A stretch of DNA of 64,000 nt from Lonicera japonica (taxonomy: Eukaryota > Streptophyta > Magnoliopsida > Dipsacales > Caprifoliaceae), in the NCBI GenBank assembly GCA_021464415.1, contig CM038466.1:22879017-22943016 (forward strand). Reading direction: 5' to 3'. The stretch's first letter is position 1. Every line of letters begins with the position of its first letter. A program made the translations under genes and the position numbers. The notes beneath the pieces are model-generated. The model saw only the letters and a program-made list of their open reading frames with translations, was not told where the DNA came from and ran no database searches. Below are positions 34,511 through 48,200 of the stretch, piece by piece.

Positions 34511-36749
34511 CATGAATGGTGTATCTGAGAGACGAAACAGGACTCTTAAGGATATGGTTAGAAGTATGATCAGTCATTCTTCTTTACCCGAGTCCCTCTG
34601 GGGTGAAGCTCTAAAGACAGCAACTTACATTCTCAATAGAGTGCCAACTAAGGCGGCTGCTAAAACACCTTATGAGCTTTGGACTGGGCGAAAGCCTAGT
34701 CTAAAGCATTTTCATGTTTGGGGATTTCCTGCTGAGGCGAGGCCTTACCGGCCTCATGAGGAAAAATTGGACTCCAAAACAGTTAGCAGTTACTTTATTG
34801 GCTATTCAGAACGATCGCGGGACTATAAGTTTTATGATCCCACTACTAAGTCTATTTTTGAAACGGGAAATGCCGTGTTCTTTGAGGAAGTTGATTTTGG
34901 GGGGAGAAATCGAGACATTGTGTTTGAGGAGGAAATGGGAGCAATCTTAATTCCTACTATTACTTTTGATGATGTACAGGTTTCTACACCTGTCGTTAAT
35001 CAAAGAGTAACTTTGGAACCTCAAATAAACAATGAGGAACAAACTCAACAACCTCAAGAACCTGTGCCATTAAGGCGGTCCATTAGAGAAAGAAGAAATG
35101 CAATTTCAGATGATTATGTTGTATATCTTCAGGAACATGAGGTAGAAATTGGAATGTCGGAAAATGATCCTATCAACTTTCGACAAGCCATGAATGGTTC
35201 CAACTCTCGAAAATGGATTGAAGCCATGAATGATGAGTATAAGTCAATGCAAGACAATAAAGTTTGGGAACTTGTCCCATTACCGGTTGGTGCGAAACCC
35301 GTTGGTTGCAAATGGATATTTAAGACCAAACGGGATTCGAATGGTAATGTGAAAAGGTATAAGGCACGTCTTGTGGCTAAGGGCTTTACTCAAAAGGAAG
35401 GAATTGACTTTAAAGAGACATTCTCTCCAGTTTCTTCGAAGGATTCTTTTAGGACAATCATGGCACTTGTGGCACATTTTGACCTTGAGTTACATCAAAT
35501 GGATGTTAAAACTGCGTTTCTTAATGGCGACATTGAAGAAACGATTTATATGGTGCAACCAGAAAATTTTGTGTCGGGAGACCCACAGAATATGGTTTGC
35601 AAATTGACTAAATCAATTTATGGACTCAAACAGGCTTCTCGTCAGTGGTATTTTAAGTTTCATCAAGTTATCATTTCGTACGGTTTTGAAATGAATTTGG
35701 TTGATGATTGTGTGTATCACAAATTTAGTGGGAGTAAACATATATTCCTGGTTTTGTATGTCGATGACATTTTGCTAGCAACAAATGACATAGGCATCTT
35801 GCATGACACCAAGAGATTTTTATCAAAGAACTTTGAAATGAAAGATCTTGGTGAAGCATCCTTTGTATTAGGAATCGAGATACACCGAGACCGATCTCGG
35901 GGTACTTTGGGATTATCACAAAGGAGTTATATTGAGAAAATTCTCAATAGATTTGGCATGCAATGTTGTAAACCAGGTGAGACCCCGGTCGCTAAAGGAG
36001 ACAAGTTCAGTCTCAATCAATGCCCGAAGAACAGTTTAGAAATTAAGGAGATACAAAAGATTCCTTATGCCTCGGCTGTAGGGAGTCTAATGTACGCTCA
36101 AGTATGTACGCGTCCGGATATTGCGTTCATAGTTGGCATGTTGGGCAGATACTTAAGTAACCCCGGAATGGATCATTGGAAAGCAGCCAAACGGGTTATG
36201 AGGTATTTACAGAGAACAAAAGAATATATGCTCACATATAGGAGATCGGATAAGTTAGAGATCATTGGATATTCCGACTCCGATTTTGCTGGATGCCAAG
36301 ACAGCAGGAGATCCACTTCAGGCTATGTTTATCTGTTAGCTGGTGGAGCGATTTCGTGGAGGTCTGCTAAGCAGACGCTCGTTGCTTCGTCCACCATGGC
36401 TGCAGAATTTGTAGCATGTTATGAGGCATCCAATCATGGAATATGGTTGCGAAATTTTGTCACAGGACTGAAAATTTTGGAGGGTGTTGAAAGACCACTC
36501 AAATTATACTGTGACAATAAATCAGCTGTTCTATATTCAAACAACAATAGAAGCTCGACTAAGTCAAAGCATATTGACATCAAGTTTTTAGTTGTAAAGG
36601 AAAGAGTACAGAGTGGTCAGATTATGATAGAGCATATTGGGACAAACTCCATGGTTGCGGATCCGCTTACAAAGGGATTAACACCTACGGTCTTTCATGA
36701 GCATACTGCTCATATGGGTGTTGTCTTATTTAAGGAGACTTTGGTTTAG
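34482..36749 (+). pseudogene. Copia-1 3' integrase, reverse transcriptase and RNase H, in the shifted frame
   Basis: Continuation of the polyprotein in the +1 frame. It is open from about 34470 to the stop at 36749, but has no initiation codon of its own at the start. It holds the end of the integrase core (NGVSERRNR, with the catalytic Glu), the GKR-like region, RT motifs ([30 protein letters not shown] and the active site YVDDILLA), and RNase H ([23 protein letters not shown]). All catalytic residues I can check are kept. Translation of this part would need frame restoration, so this copy is probably non-autonomous. Confidence 0.9.
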
Positions 36750-37160
36750 TGGGAGTTTGTATTTAAGTTTGTGTTGTTGCTCTATGTATACTTTGGATTA
36801 CATTTATATGTATTTGGTTTAGTTTCTGCAGAAACAAAGTATTCGGTTTATTACACTCTGTTTAAGTATTTTGAGGTTTTGATCTCAATAAAGAGGACCA
36901 GTTGAAAATAGGCATGTTTGGATCACATTACATGTAATTTTCATGCTGCGCACCATGATTGATCTATGTCATTTGATTGTGTTGGTATACGTGATCATTG
37001 ATGGGTCGAGTTACGATTAATGTAACAAAGGCCGCTTTGGTTCTATATTGGCATAATTGATGGACGAGATTGTTTGATAGCCTAAGGTTACGATGACAAG
37101 TTCTGAGCTCACTAAGGTTAAACACATTTGGCAAGATACATATGTGGCCCAGTGGGAGAT

Positions 37161-37678
37161 TGTTGGATTAATTTTTATATTAATCTTACTTTGGTCCACA
37201 CATGTATATTATTAATGTGTGTCATCATTTACAAGCCTAAAATTGAGTGATCTAATTTTAAAGTTTTAAGTAGGCTTGAGGTTATTTGTCATGGAACTAA
37301 TGTGTAGATGCCATTATGTGAATTCTATTTCTATGAGGGGCGTAAATAGAATTATCGGAAAGTTCAAGGTGAACTTATATAATTACGGCATTGGTCCCCA
37401 ACCCATCCATCCTTATATATGTTGTCTTCTATCAATGGAGAGACACACCAAGAGCCATTTATTCTCTACATCCTCTTAAGGAGAATACTAAGGGTATAGA
37501 AGGGGAAAGGGTTGGAAGATCAATTGCCACACGGAGATTGACGCTAAAGTCCGCTGCATCGATCAATCAATTTCAATGGAGACAGGTACACACACTTCTC
37601 TTTTGTAATCTCTTGGCACTAGATATGATGCACGATCCTAGAATTGATGTTGTCTAGGACACTCAATTATTCCTAACA
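37161..37678 (+). repeat. Copia-1 3' LTR
   Basis: 518 bp, one substitution from the 5' LTR. Short ORFs in it duplicate those of the 5' LTR and are not genes. Confidence 0.97.
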
Positions 37679-38249
37679 AATATTTGTAGTTACAACCACA
37701 TTATATTTGGCTATAAAACAAAAGGTAAAATTATTAGCACTCCACGGAAATTCTAGCACACCAAACGATCTTTAGTAACACTTTCTATGTATCTTTGAGA
37801 CATTTTTATCACATTGAATTGGTTGTCACTATAAATATGTATGTAGCAAATATAATCTAACACACTTGCATTGCACTTGCACTCTAATTAAATCCTCTAA
37901 AATGCAGTTATATATGGACTTTCTGCCTCAAATGTTTCTAGTGTCCCTGTTCGTACACTCGTGCTCTTGCATTTACATCCGCTCGATCACCTAGTCACTC
38001 AACTCCCAAACACTATAATGAATAATCTCTCTGTGCGTCTTCAATGCGCATGAGCCTGAGTCAATTAGTCATTTCACCAAACAGTTCAATGCACAAGAAA
38101 TCAAGAATGCTCAAATTTTCATATCTAGCAACGAAGCTCTATATGCGAAAATAGTTGTGGGTACTAAAGTATGTAAACTCAAATTTCTCCAAGTTATTAC
38201 ACACTCCATTAAGACTGCATATATTTTGCCAAATTATTCCATCAATCTC

Positions 38250-38470
38250 AAATTAAAAACTCGTAGTCTCGTCCCAGGAGGTCCTAATTTAAAAGTCTAT
38301 TTTCTTTTCAGGACATAATTAATGCATCGAATATCACAATAGCAATCAAGTTTTCATTTCAACCGGTAACTTATTAACTACGTTGAAATTATCTCTTCAT
38401 TTAAAAAGATGTTACAGCTAGCTCGACGCTTTATTTGATATTGAGGTAGAAAGTATAATTTACTTGTGTA
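38250..38470. mobile_element. Degenerate Stowaway-like MITE
   Basis: It shares ttcaggacataat, gttgaaatta and aaaagatgtta(c/a)a with the element at 14-362. The ends are too eroded for exact limits. Confidence 0.4.
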
Positions 38471-39310
38471 CTCCCTTTATCTCAAATTGAAAATCCCTTT
38501 CCTCTTTGAGATACTTTGTAACCTAAACTTCTCGTACTTGAACAGTCCGTTGGATTGTGGGGGGGGGATAGGGAATGGAAAGAAAATTGTTAATTAGGAG
38601 GGGGAGTAATGGAAAAGAAATTGTTAAACTTCTCATACTTAAACAATCCCTTCCATTCCTTTTGTTTCATTTTTTACTCCCACTTATAAATATCTATACA
38701 AACGAGTGAAATATAATTTCTCCTCATCTTTTCCTTTTCTTTTTATTACCTCAATCCAAACATACTATAATACATTGATAACGTTTAAAAACAAACAGTA
38801 ATATAAGATAAAAAGGGTATATAGAAATTAGAAAGTGGATGGAGATAGTTTGTAAGGTTATATAATCAATAAATTAAGTATACTAAAAATAAGTAATTTT
38901 ATTTCTTTGGACAGTAAAAATAAGTATGGGTTGTTAGAAAAAAGGGAGTAAGAAAAATGTTTTCACTCAAGTCAAGATCCGGCCTGCATTTATGTTGGTT
39001 CATGAATCATGGTAGTCTTGCAATTATTTTTATGTATAAGATACTTGTGTATGATTTGGGGCAAATGTTACCCATTTAATGCACTCAATCAGCAAAAAGC
39101 TTGAAAGAGGGACAACAAAATAAAAAAAACATTCATGTCATAATACATGAATTATATTGGTGCATAACAAGTCAAGGATGTTTGTCGGTTTGCTTACGTC
39201 AACTAATTAGATTCCTTGTCTTGTTGAGTAGTAGTTAGGGAGTTTGTGACAAAATGATTAAATTATTGGTCGCAATAATTTTAGAAGGACGCGTTTACAA
39301 AAAAAAAAAA

Positions 39311-40138
39311 GGGTGATTTTAAATGCACCCATAAAGTTATTCTTTTCACTCCAATTTGAGAGAACTTGTTTCTCACCCCACTAATTTTGATAAAAAAACA
39401 TTCAACTCACTCCTCAAGTGAGGTGAGTTTATTAAAACCTATATCTATAGATGAGGAGCATTTGGTGACGAATAATTTCATCATTATGTCAAAAAAAAAA
39501 TATTAAACGAAAGACATTCATCTAAATGAACAAAATCAAAGGGACATTTGTATGCATATACGTATATGTGTAGAATTTCGATGTATACATAAATCAACAG
39601 TTGGAATTTCTCCATCTTTCTCTTGATTTGATCAATTATGCTAAGAACATGCATATTTATACATGTGGAAATTACAGAGTTTAATTGATTCTCGATTTCT
39701 CTCCAATATTCCTACACAAACTAGCAATATAATGTTTCAATTCAATGGAAAAAAATGAAGTTTGAACTCGATTTTAGTGTGCCCATTAATTTCTGGATCT
39801 GTTTCATTTTTTTTTGGGAATATTTTTTTTAGTCTCACTGGATCCAATTTAAAATGAGTTTTTCTTGTTAAAAAAAGAACCATGATCTATTCAATTGACC
39901 GGCCACTGAGATTTAGTAAGTAATCGAGAAAGGAAAGTCGAGAAAATTAAAAGAAAGAAAGACGGAACACTCTCTTGAAGGAATGTTGAAAGAAAGAGAA
40001 TGAAAGAAAAATAAAAGGATGAAACTAGTGGGGTGAGTTTACGACTTGCAAATAGGGCATTTTAGATTAAAATAATTAAATTTAAAATTTAGAAATGGGG
40101 TGAAGAGATTAATTAAGTGAGTGCATTTAAAATCACCC
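39311..40138. mobile_element. TIR element inserted in a poly-A tract
   Basis: The ends gggtgattttaaatgcaccc and gagtgcatttaaaatcaccc are near-perfect 20-bp inverted repeats. Both sides are flanked by runs of about 10 A, consistent with a poly-A target duplication. It is 828 bp with no ORF of note. Confidence 0.8.
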
Positions 40139-41556
40139 AAAAAAAAAATCGGTCATTTCACAATATTTATAATGTCTTCGGATTATATAAATTTGAATCT
40201 ACTTTAGATACTGTGAGGGCACACAATGCATCTTTTTTTTGATAGAAAGTTGTGTACCATCTAATTTTTTTGGGAAAAGCTGGATCCTAAAAGCCTTGTA
40301 TCGCACCCTCTTGGAGCCAAACCTCTACCCAAACTAGGAGCTACTGTTAGGTTGGCTAAAACATTAAATTAATATTAAAAAAAAAGAACATACAAGTTTC
40401 CATTCCGTTCATGTTTATTATTGTTCGATTTCACTAATTTTCCATGAATTTAGATTCTTGGTAAAACTTATTTTAACCTAATTCTTTCCTACAATGAAAT
40501 GGAAAATTCAACTAAAAGTCTAAAACCCATAATTACATTAGATGCTCTTACAATCTCTCTCCATATATATACATTTTTCTGACGGACAATTTTCGCTAAA
40601 ACATTGGAAAGATATTTTTTTTTGCCATGAAAAGGGTTATTTTTATCAGTTTGATGGACAGAAAAACAAATATGAAAAAAAACATATGACAGGCAAACAA
40701 AAGGGTGGTTATATCAACTTGAAACACGAGAGCAGTCATGCTCTAAGAACTTCTACAGGGGATGTAAAATCCACAAACTTAAGTTATCCTATTTTCTGTA
40801 GATTGTAATTAGAGTGATGCAAATTCTCACGTTAAGGTGAAAGATAAAACATTTACAAATGCATATCATACATGTAGCCTTCACGGGTAGGATTTCATTT
40901 CCAGGGAAGAAAAATGTCTCAGAGTACAAATGCAGCAAACAAGGTTGGGAAAGGATTTCCAAAGGTGTTTTCTGTGTCCCTTGAAACAGGTGAAACATGT
41001 TTAAGTAATGTTTCCATTTTAAAAATGAAACAAAAAAACGTATGCTTGTTGCCAATGTTAAATAAAACAGAAAAAAGAAGTTTTTCCAAGTGGTATATGT
41101 GATCAGCAATGAAAATTAAGTTGAAACAGTTTCCATTGTTTCCAACCAAAAAAGTAAGTACGGAGGGGGAAGGAACAAAAGTCTGGCCACCCAATTCAAT
41201 CAAAACCAGAAAATCAAAACAACTAGCCAAAGACTAAACAGACTCCTATTTCTATAATAAGAATAAAAAGGGGATTGCATTTTCAAATGATCAATTGAAT
41301 TAAAAATAATATAAAATAAGTTAAAAAGTAAAAGTAGAATGACATGTAAGAAAATATAAAATGAGAATAATAAACACTATATTTACACAGAATGTTGGTT
41401 GGATCAAGTATAGTGAACCAACTCGTGATACAAAAGTGGCCTAACTAAACAAAGGTAACTCGAAAATTGGTGTATAAACATGAGGATTGAATATGACGAA
41501 ATTAACAAGAGCAACTCTTCATTATACGGTAATTTACAGATCGAGAGCAGCATACA
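40139..41556. other. Intergenic / 3' flank of the RING gene
   Basis: ORFs at 40542-40808 (plus) and 40789-41230 (minus, two frames) show no domain that I recognise. The part next to 41557 probably includes the RING gene's 3' UTR. Confidence 0.45.
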
Positions 41557-43622
41557 CTAAAGATCCCTTCTGCATAATGGGCAAGAACCATGCCTCACCA
41601 GCCATTTATCGATGCACGGTAGGTGAAACATGTGATGACAATGAGGCAAACTTCTAACAGTCTCTCCAAGCTGAAAGTCCTGAACTCACAAAATAACAAA
41701 TGAATTAATTGGAGGGGCTTCTTCATAATCGATTCAAATAGGATGTTTCTAAACTGTTGGGAAACTCCAATTTCGAGTTTGGTCGTGTTAATGTGTGCCC
41801 TAAGGGCACATGTTAAAACACGTAATTAGAAAGAACAAGTTCCAACAAGTATTAATTATGACACATACTCAAGCAGAGCCTTGTTCTTTCCATTTCTGGT
41901 ATCCTTAGCACGAGCCTTGAGGGAAACATTTCAACATTTTCCTTCCAAGAATTGGAAATTGGAGCTTAGTTCTGCTCTGATTCTAATTCCGGAGCATGGA
42001 ATTGAGGTTCCCAAACACACCCTAAACGAAGAACAAATGAATCTTACAAACAGTTATAATACCTGAAGGCACACTGAACAACACACTCTCTCACCAGAAC
42101 CATCAACATTGTTATCGCTAGTGATTCGGATCTTTGGGATTTTCTCAACAGTATCCCCGGGCAAGCCCTTAGAACCCCCCGTGTCAAAGATGTTTTGGAT
42201 GTCTTCGAAGCTTGTTTCAATAGCTCCCATCTGATTTAACACATTGAAACTCTAAGAATTGAGCATTGTATTTAAGCATTCAACAATGTTGAAATAGCCC
42301 ATGGATCGTTTTGCAAAAATACCTGACTTTGAACTGCACTTAGCATAGCCGGACCAATTCGTTCACGAACAAGTCTACCACTTAAAAGGCTTGCAATTAC
42401 ATCAATCTGTACAATTTTAGAAGATCCCATAAATTGGGTGTTAAGTTAAAACCTGACACTCAAATTTTAAAGCTGAAGATAAATTCAAGGATTAGTCAAT
42501 GGTTTATACCTCTCATTCACTTGAATTTTTCAGTTTTTGGGGTCTATTTTGATAATTGTTAAGGATCAATGAATTGGGCATAAAGCTAAAACTTTGATAC
42601 TCAGTTTAAAGCTCAAGATAAATTCAGGGATTAGTCGATGGTTAATATCTCTCTTTCACCATAATTTTTTAGTTTTTGGGGTTTATTTCTTCCATTGTTA
42701 AGAATCAAAGAACTGAATCAACTAAGTCAAAATTGCTCACCAAGTAGAGAAGACATCCAATCCCGGATTCATCAGATTGCCAGAGAACAAGCGAAGATTC
42801 GAAGACTTCAATAGAGAAAACAGCACCAGATATGGCTCCAACTGCTGCCCCTCTAACGAACCCACTCTCAGTTTCTTGACCTATCAAAGCTCCGGTCATG
42901 GCTCCTAGTAGGGTACCCACTGCAGCAACACCACCATTTATTCATATTATATTTTTTTTCCCATTTAGTTTCACCAGCAACAAAGACAATATCTCAAGCA
43001 GTGACGATTGAAACAAAATATCACATCATTTATAACTCAAGTAAAAAAATTCATATTTTTTATTTTTTTTCCATTTAGTTTCACAAGCAAAAAGAATATA
43101 TCTCAAACAGTGAGGAATGAAACAAGATTTCACATAACTTATAAGTAAAATTCGTCTATTTTGAATTCTGTCAACAAAGTTCAAATCCAACAAAATGAAA
43201 GGCACAACCCAAACTCTAATAATCTCAAGAATGTCATTTTTCCTTGAGAATCTGGAAACAAAAACCGCAAATAGAAACCCTAAAGCCAGATTCTACTTAC
43301 AATTTCATTTCAGGTAAGCAATTCAATCCAATTCCAATTACAGAAAACAGAATCCCGATAACAATAACACAATTTCCATTTTCATCAACAAATCCACAAA
43401 ATACATAATTTGGGAATCAAAACTCAAAATACAAAAAAGGATCAATAAAAGTGTACCTATTGCGAAGAAGAAGGTGAAGATCGCGGAAAATAGATTCCCT
43501 AAAATCACAGATACAGCAGAACTGAAAATCTGTTTAACCTTAGCGATCAGATTCCCAAATGAAAAAGATGATTGCGATGAAGATGAAGGCAAAGCATGTG
43601 AAGGATATGTATAAAACTCCAT
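41557..43622 (-). CDS. RING-H2 E3 ubiquitin ligase, NEP1-interacting protein-like, 239 aa
   Basis: Membrane-bound E3 ligase resembling Arabidopsis NIP1/NIP2, which bind RNA polymerase at plastid membranes. Exons on the minus strand: 43622-43457, 42919-42741, 42406-42323, 42230-42063 and 41679-41557 (720 nt, phases 1, 0, 0, 0, all GT-AG). Residues 20-75 are hydrophobic and Gly-rich ([25 protein letters not shown]), then comes [20 protein letters not shown]. The C-terminal RING-H2 has Cys194, Cys197, Cys213, His215, His218, Cys221, Cys232 and Cys235, with Trp225 and Pro233 in the positions needed for E2 binding. The length is normal and the gene looks intact. The start is the only ATG before the hydrophobic part. 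Plastid or endomembrane location is inferred from the family. Confidence 0.93.
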
Positions 43623-43678
43623 TGATCAATTACAATCACAAAAAAGTGTGCTTTTTAAATTTCTGATAAAACTTTCTA

Positions 43679-43683
<5 letters not shown>

Positions 43684-43711
<28 letters not shown>

Positions 43712-43712
43712 A
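43684..43712. repeat. (TA)n(GA)n microsatellite just upstream of the RING gene
   Basis: tatatatatata followed by gagagagaga, about 65-90 bp upstream of the ATG. On the minus strand the TA part could serve as a TATA box and the GA part as an upstream leader or promoter tract. Confidence 0.7.
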
Positions 43713-44623
43713 TAGGAAAGAAGGAACTAGGGGTAGGGCAAATACTTAGTAGCTAAGAGAGAAGAAGGCAAGAGAAAAGAAAGAAAGCAAATGAATCAAC
43801 TCGCATTTAATAGCCATATCTTTCTTCACGACTCTCTCTCTCTATCGAGATAACTTAATCGAAACAATTTAAGACTTTTCTTTTGCGAGAGGGTTTAAAT
43901 CACGAGAGAATTGAAATCAGAGGAATTTCTCTCTCTAGAAAGGACAATTTGATGAGGGTTGCGTGGGTGGAGAGCGAGGGCGGGCCGGGGGGGGGGGGTG
44001 AGGTTTTTGTGAAATTGAAAATGTCGGGGGTCGAATTTTTAAGAGATCTCGTAGGAGTATAGAGATATAGATATTTTTTCTGATGTTGGTGGGGCCGGTT
44101 GAACCTGGGTATTGGCATTTGGATTCAGGGAATCGGACATTAACGGAGTGATCATGTGTAAATTTGCTGGTGAATCATAGTAGATGGTCAAACAACTGAC
44201 TCTAAATGGGATTTTTTTTTGTAGCATCCCGCTAGTTTGAAGAACGTATCGTAAGGCGGAGGTGTTTTTGGTTTTGGTCGAAATAAAAATTAAAGTATTT
44301 TAAATTTAAATTAAATGTAAAATTTTGATTTCAATTTTTTAATTTTTGAAATTCAAATTCGAATTAAATTTTTCGGTTTGATTTTATTCAGCTTTGACAT
44401 ATGTTTTTTTTAAAAAAATTAATTTAACATCACAATGTAATTTTTCGGTTCAAGCCTTGACACATCTATCTCCCATCTATTAATCCGAAATTCAAAATTT
44501 GTCTATTATGTATAATACTGTTCTCGTATGTTCCCCACGTTTGAGTATGGGGTCGCACGTGAGATATTCATTTTGGTTCATTCTTCTACCAGCTTAAGCT
44601 TTTGGGAGAGATAATTCCTAATA

Positions 44624-44635
44624 TGGTATCGGAGC
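44624..44635 (+). other. Primer binding site of copia-2
   Basis: TGGTATCGGAGC, one base off the usual initiator tRNA-Met site. The preceding taagcttttgggag stretch is typical of the end of a plant copia 5' LTR. Confidence 0.6.
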
Positions 44636-45133
44636 TTGGCTAATCCTCCTTATACAAATAACACAATTCGATTAAAAACATCACCCATCATCACCATTAA
44701 ACCCACATATCTTTGCTGACTCGCAGCTTCGATTCAGAGTAGAAAGAAAAAAAAACTCCAAACCGTTTAAACCTTAAAAGTTACGACCGTAATCATATCT
44801 CTTCCAAATCACCAAAACAAACCACCAATTTCATCATCCGAGGAAGATGATCACAATCGTGAAAAAATCATCCAAAAAACCCTTGCCATAATCCTCATTT
44901 TTCGAATGTCCAGATTTACATCTATAGAAGCTCGATCCTTAAAATTTTTGTACCATTCTCTTCATTTCTCCAAGAAGATCTCGGAGCCACAAAAATCAAC
45001 CACAAACTCTTTCTCAGGCGCCCTCACGTGTGGCCTAAAGGCTGCATAGTTCTTCACGCGCCACCACCTTTGATACTGTTACCTTTAACGGCGTTTTCTA
45101 ATAGCATTAGCCGTTACTGTTAGTTTTAATGAC

Positions 45134-45262
45134 GTTAACACAAGAAGTTTTGATTATATACAGTTTGACCCCACAAGTTTTGATTATTTACAGTTTGACC
45201 TCAGAAGTTTTAGTTATTTTCAGTTTGACCTCAAAAGTTCTTGTGGTTTACATTTTGGTCCA
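45134..45262 (+). repeat. Tandem repeat in copia-2 leader, about 31-bp unit x4
   Basis: Units of the form aagttttgattatttacagtttgaccyca. They keep one frame open and so create a repetitive ORF (45129 onward) that is not a conserved protein. Confidence 0.85.
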
Positions 45263-45299
45263 AAAAGTTTCTGTGTCTGCCTCGATTTTACAATTTCAA

Positions 45300-48200
45300 T
45301 TACAAAGCCATACAATGGCCTACAACCACATCTTCCAGAATCATTCCAATTCAAAGCATATACTTTGTTCAGTATGCCAAAAAAAACTGGGCATTCAAAG
45401 AAGGGGTGTTATGAAGTAATTGGTTATCTAAGCTGGTGGGATCATTCTCGCAGTCTTCATTTAAATCAAAGTAATAATAAAAACTATTCGGGATTGCTCA
45501 TAACCACTACGACACCTGGTAAGGTATTAAATTATGCATATGTTTTGAATAATACATGGATAATTGACCTGGCGCTACAGATCATATGACATTCGATTCT
45601 AGACAGGTCATATCTTTTACTCCCTCGTCAAAAAAAATTATTTCCATAACTAATGGTGATTTAGTCCCTATTATTGGGGAATCGTCGTTTCATTTATTAA
45701 ATTTTTTGAACTTAAATTATGTGCTCGTAATCCCCTCACAAAAAAATAACTTATTGTATGTTGCTCAAATTACTAATGTTTTAAATTATATTATTATTTT
45801 TTGGACTTCTCATTGTATCTTTAAGGATATTCAGACAAGGAAAACAATTGGTGATGGTGTTAGACGATGAAACTTTTACTATTTAAATTTGGTATTGAAG
45901 ATCACGAATCAGTTACATCAAGCCCTACAAACTGATGTGACTCAAGAAAAAAAGGCCGAGGATGAGATTTTGCTTGGTCATTGTCGATTAGATCATGCAT
46001 TTTTTAGCTTTTTAAAAAGGTTATTTCATAAAACTTTTAGGAATGTTGAATTCTTTATTTTTCACTACGAAACTTGTGAACTTACAAAAAATTATCGTAC
46101 CTCCTTTCCATCATCACTTAATAAATGTTCAGTAATTTCATGATGATTCACTCAGATGTATAGGGCTTTCTCCTACTCCATCTTCAAGTAGTGCTCATTG
46201 ATTTGGTACTTTCATTGATGATTACACAAGAATGACATGGGTATGTCCAATGAAATTTAAAAGTGAAGTAAGTTCTATGTTTTAGAGATTCCATAAACAA
46301 GTCAATACATAGTACAAAGCCACTATTCAGGTACTTTAAAGTGATAATAGAGGTGAATACATGAGTACATTATTGCAGGAGTGTTTCAAGTATCATGGAA
46401 TTGCTCATCAAAATCATTGCCGTATACACCTCAGCAAAATGGTGTTATAGAAAGGAAGAACGGGCATTTACTAGAAGTAGTACGTGCGTTATTAATTGGG
46501 GCTAATGCTCTAATATCTTATAGGGGTGAAGCACTTGTCTCTGCCGTCTATATGATGAAGCATGTTCTGTCAGCAGTCCTTGACTTTCAAACACCATTTA
46601 ACATTTTTCACAAAGTTGTATTAGTTCCTTCAGTACCGAATTTGCCCCCTCTTATATTTGGATGCATTGCATTTGTTCATTTACAAAAAGAACAACGAAA
46701 CAAATTAGAGTATCGTGCTCTCAAATGCGTTTTTGTGGGTTGTTCATCCTCTTAGAAATGGTATAAGTGTTATCATCCTCATACTCAAAAATTATGCGTG
46801 ATAATAAATGTTGTCTTTCTTGAAAAAGATATGTATTTTCATCAGGCTGAACTTCATAGGGAGAATCATAGTGAAGTTCAAGCCTTTTATTTTGTTGGTG
46901 AAGATAAGGATAAGATAATTCAACTCGAAGTATCCCCACAGTCGACCTCATAACTACTGAATCCACCAAGTTCACCTCTGAATTCGCCGCAATCAAGCTT
47001 ATCGAGTTTACTGCTGAATTCACCACAGTCCTCAAGTTCGCCATCGCCTGGTACAAATAACTAATTGTCTCCCTCAAACACATCTGATTATCTGAATATT
47101 AAATTCCTCTTCCGGATCATCACGTATCTTCTCTTGAACCTCCTAAAAAATAACTCTCTAATCGAATCAATAGAGGAGTGCCTAAACCAACACATGAACC
47201 TGATCTTACTAGTAAGGTCAAATATCCCATGAGCAATTATGTGTCTTACGATAGGTTATCTGAATCGAATAACTCATTTGTAAACCAATTATCTTCTATA
47301 TATATTCCTAATAATGTGAAGCAAGTCTTAGGTGATCCAAAATTAAAAACAGCAATGGACGAGAAAATAAAATCCCTAAAGAATAATGGTACATGGGATA
47401 TAGTTGAATTGCCAATAGAAAAAAAGCATGTTGGTTACAAATGGGTGTACACGGTGAAATATAAAGCAGAGGGAACCATCAAGAGATTCAAAGTAAGACT
47501 TGTAGCGAAATGTTACACCTAGACACATGAGATTAATTAGTTTGAGACATTTGCACTAGTGGTAAAAATTAAAACTGTGCGTGCCTTGCTCTTTTTAACG
47601 GCTAATCTGGATTAGCCACTACAACAATTCGATATGAAAAATGCATTATTGTATATGGATTTAGAAGAAAAGATATACATAGAGTTCCCACCATGATACA
47701 ATGTTCCTGTAGAACATATAAACAAAGTTAGCAAATTAAGAAAATCTTTGTATGGCTTAAAACAGTCTCCGAGAGCTTGATTTAGGAGATTGATCGCCAG
47801 ATCAATGAGAAAATTCGGCTACAGACAGAGCAATTCTGATCATACGTTATTCTTGAAGAAGTGTCATGGGAAGATCACAGCACTTATTGTTTATGTTGAT
47901 AATATGGTTGTCAGCGGCAATGACCCTCGTGAACAAAACGCACTAAAGAAATATTTTTCTTGGGAGTTTGAAATGAAAGATCTTGGCGAGTTAAAGTATT
48001 TTTTAGGAATTAAAGTGTCCAGGCCATCAAAGGGTATCTTCATCTCTCAGAAAAATTATGCATTGGATTTACTAACTGAAAATAAAATGTATGCCTGTTA
48101 GTCGTCTAATACTCCCATGGAAGAATGGTTGAAATTGGAAGTTGAAACTAATCAAGTGCTGGTTGATAAAGGGCATTATCAAAGATTAGTAGAAAGACTG

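Larger units (their letters stand above)
30492..37678 (+). mobile_element. Copia-1: full-length Ty1/copia retrotransposon, recent
   Basis: 7187 bp bounded by TG...CA LTRs of 518 bp and a 5-bp target duplication AATAT (30487-30491 and 37679-37683). The primer binding site TGGTATCAGAGC (31012-31023) is complementary to initiator tRNA-Met. A purine-rich stretch (agtgggagat) sits just before the 3' LTR. The domain order GAG, protease, integrase, RT, RNase H is that of copia. A one-base frame change in integrase is the only coding lesion I see. The leader (31024-32725) is long, AT-rich and full of TA repeats. Confidence 0.97.
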
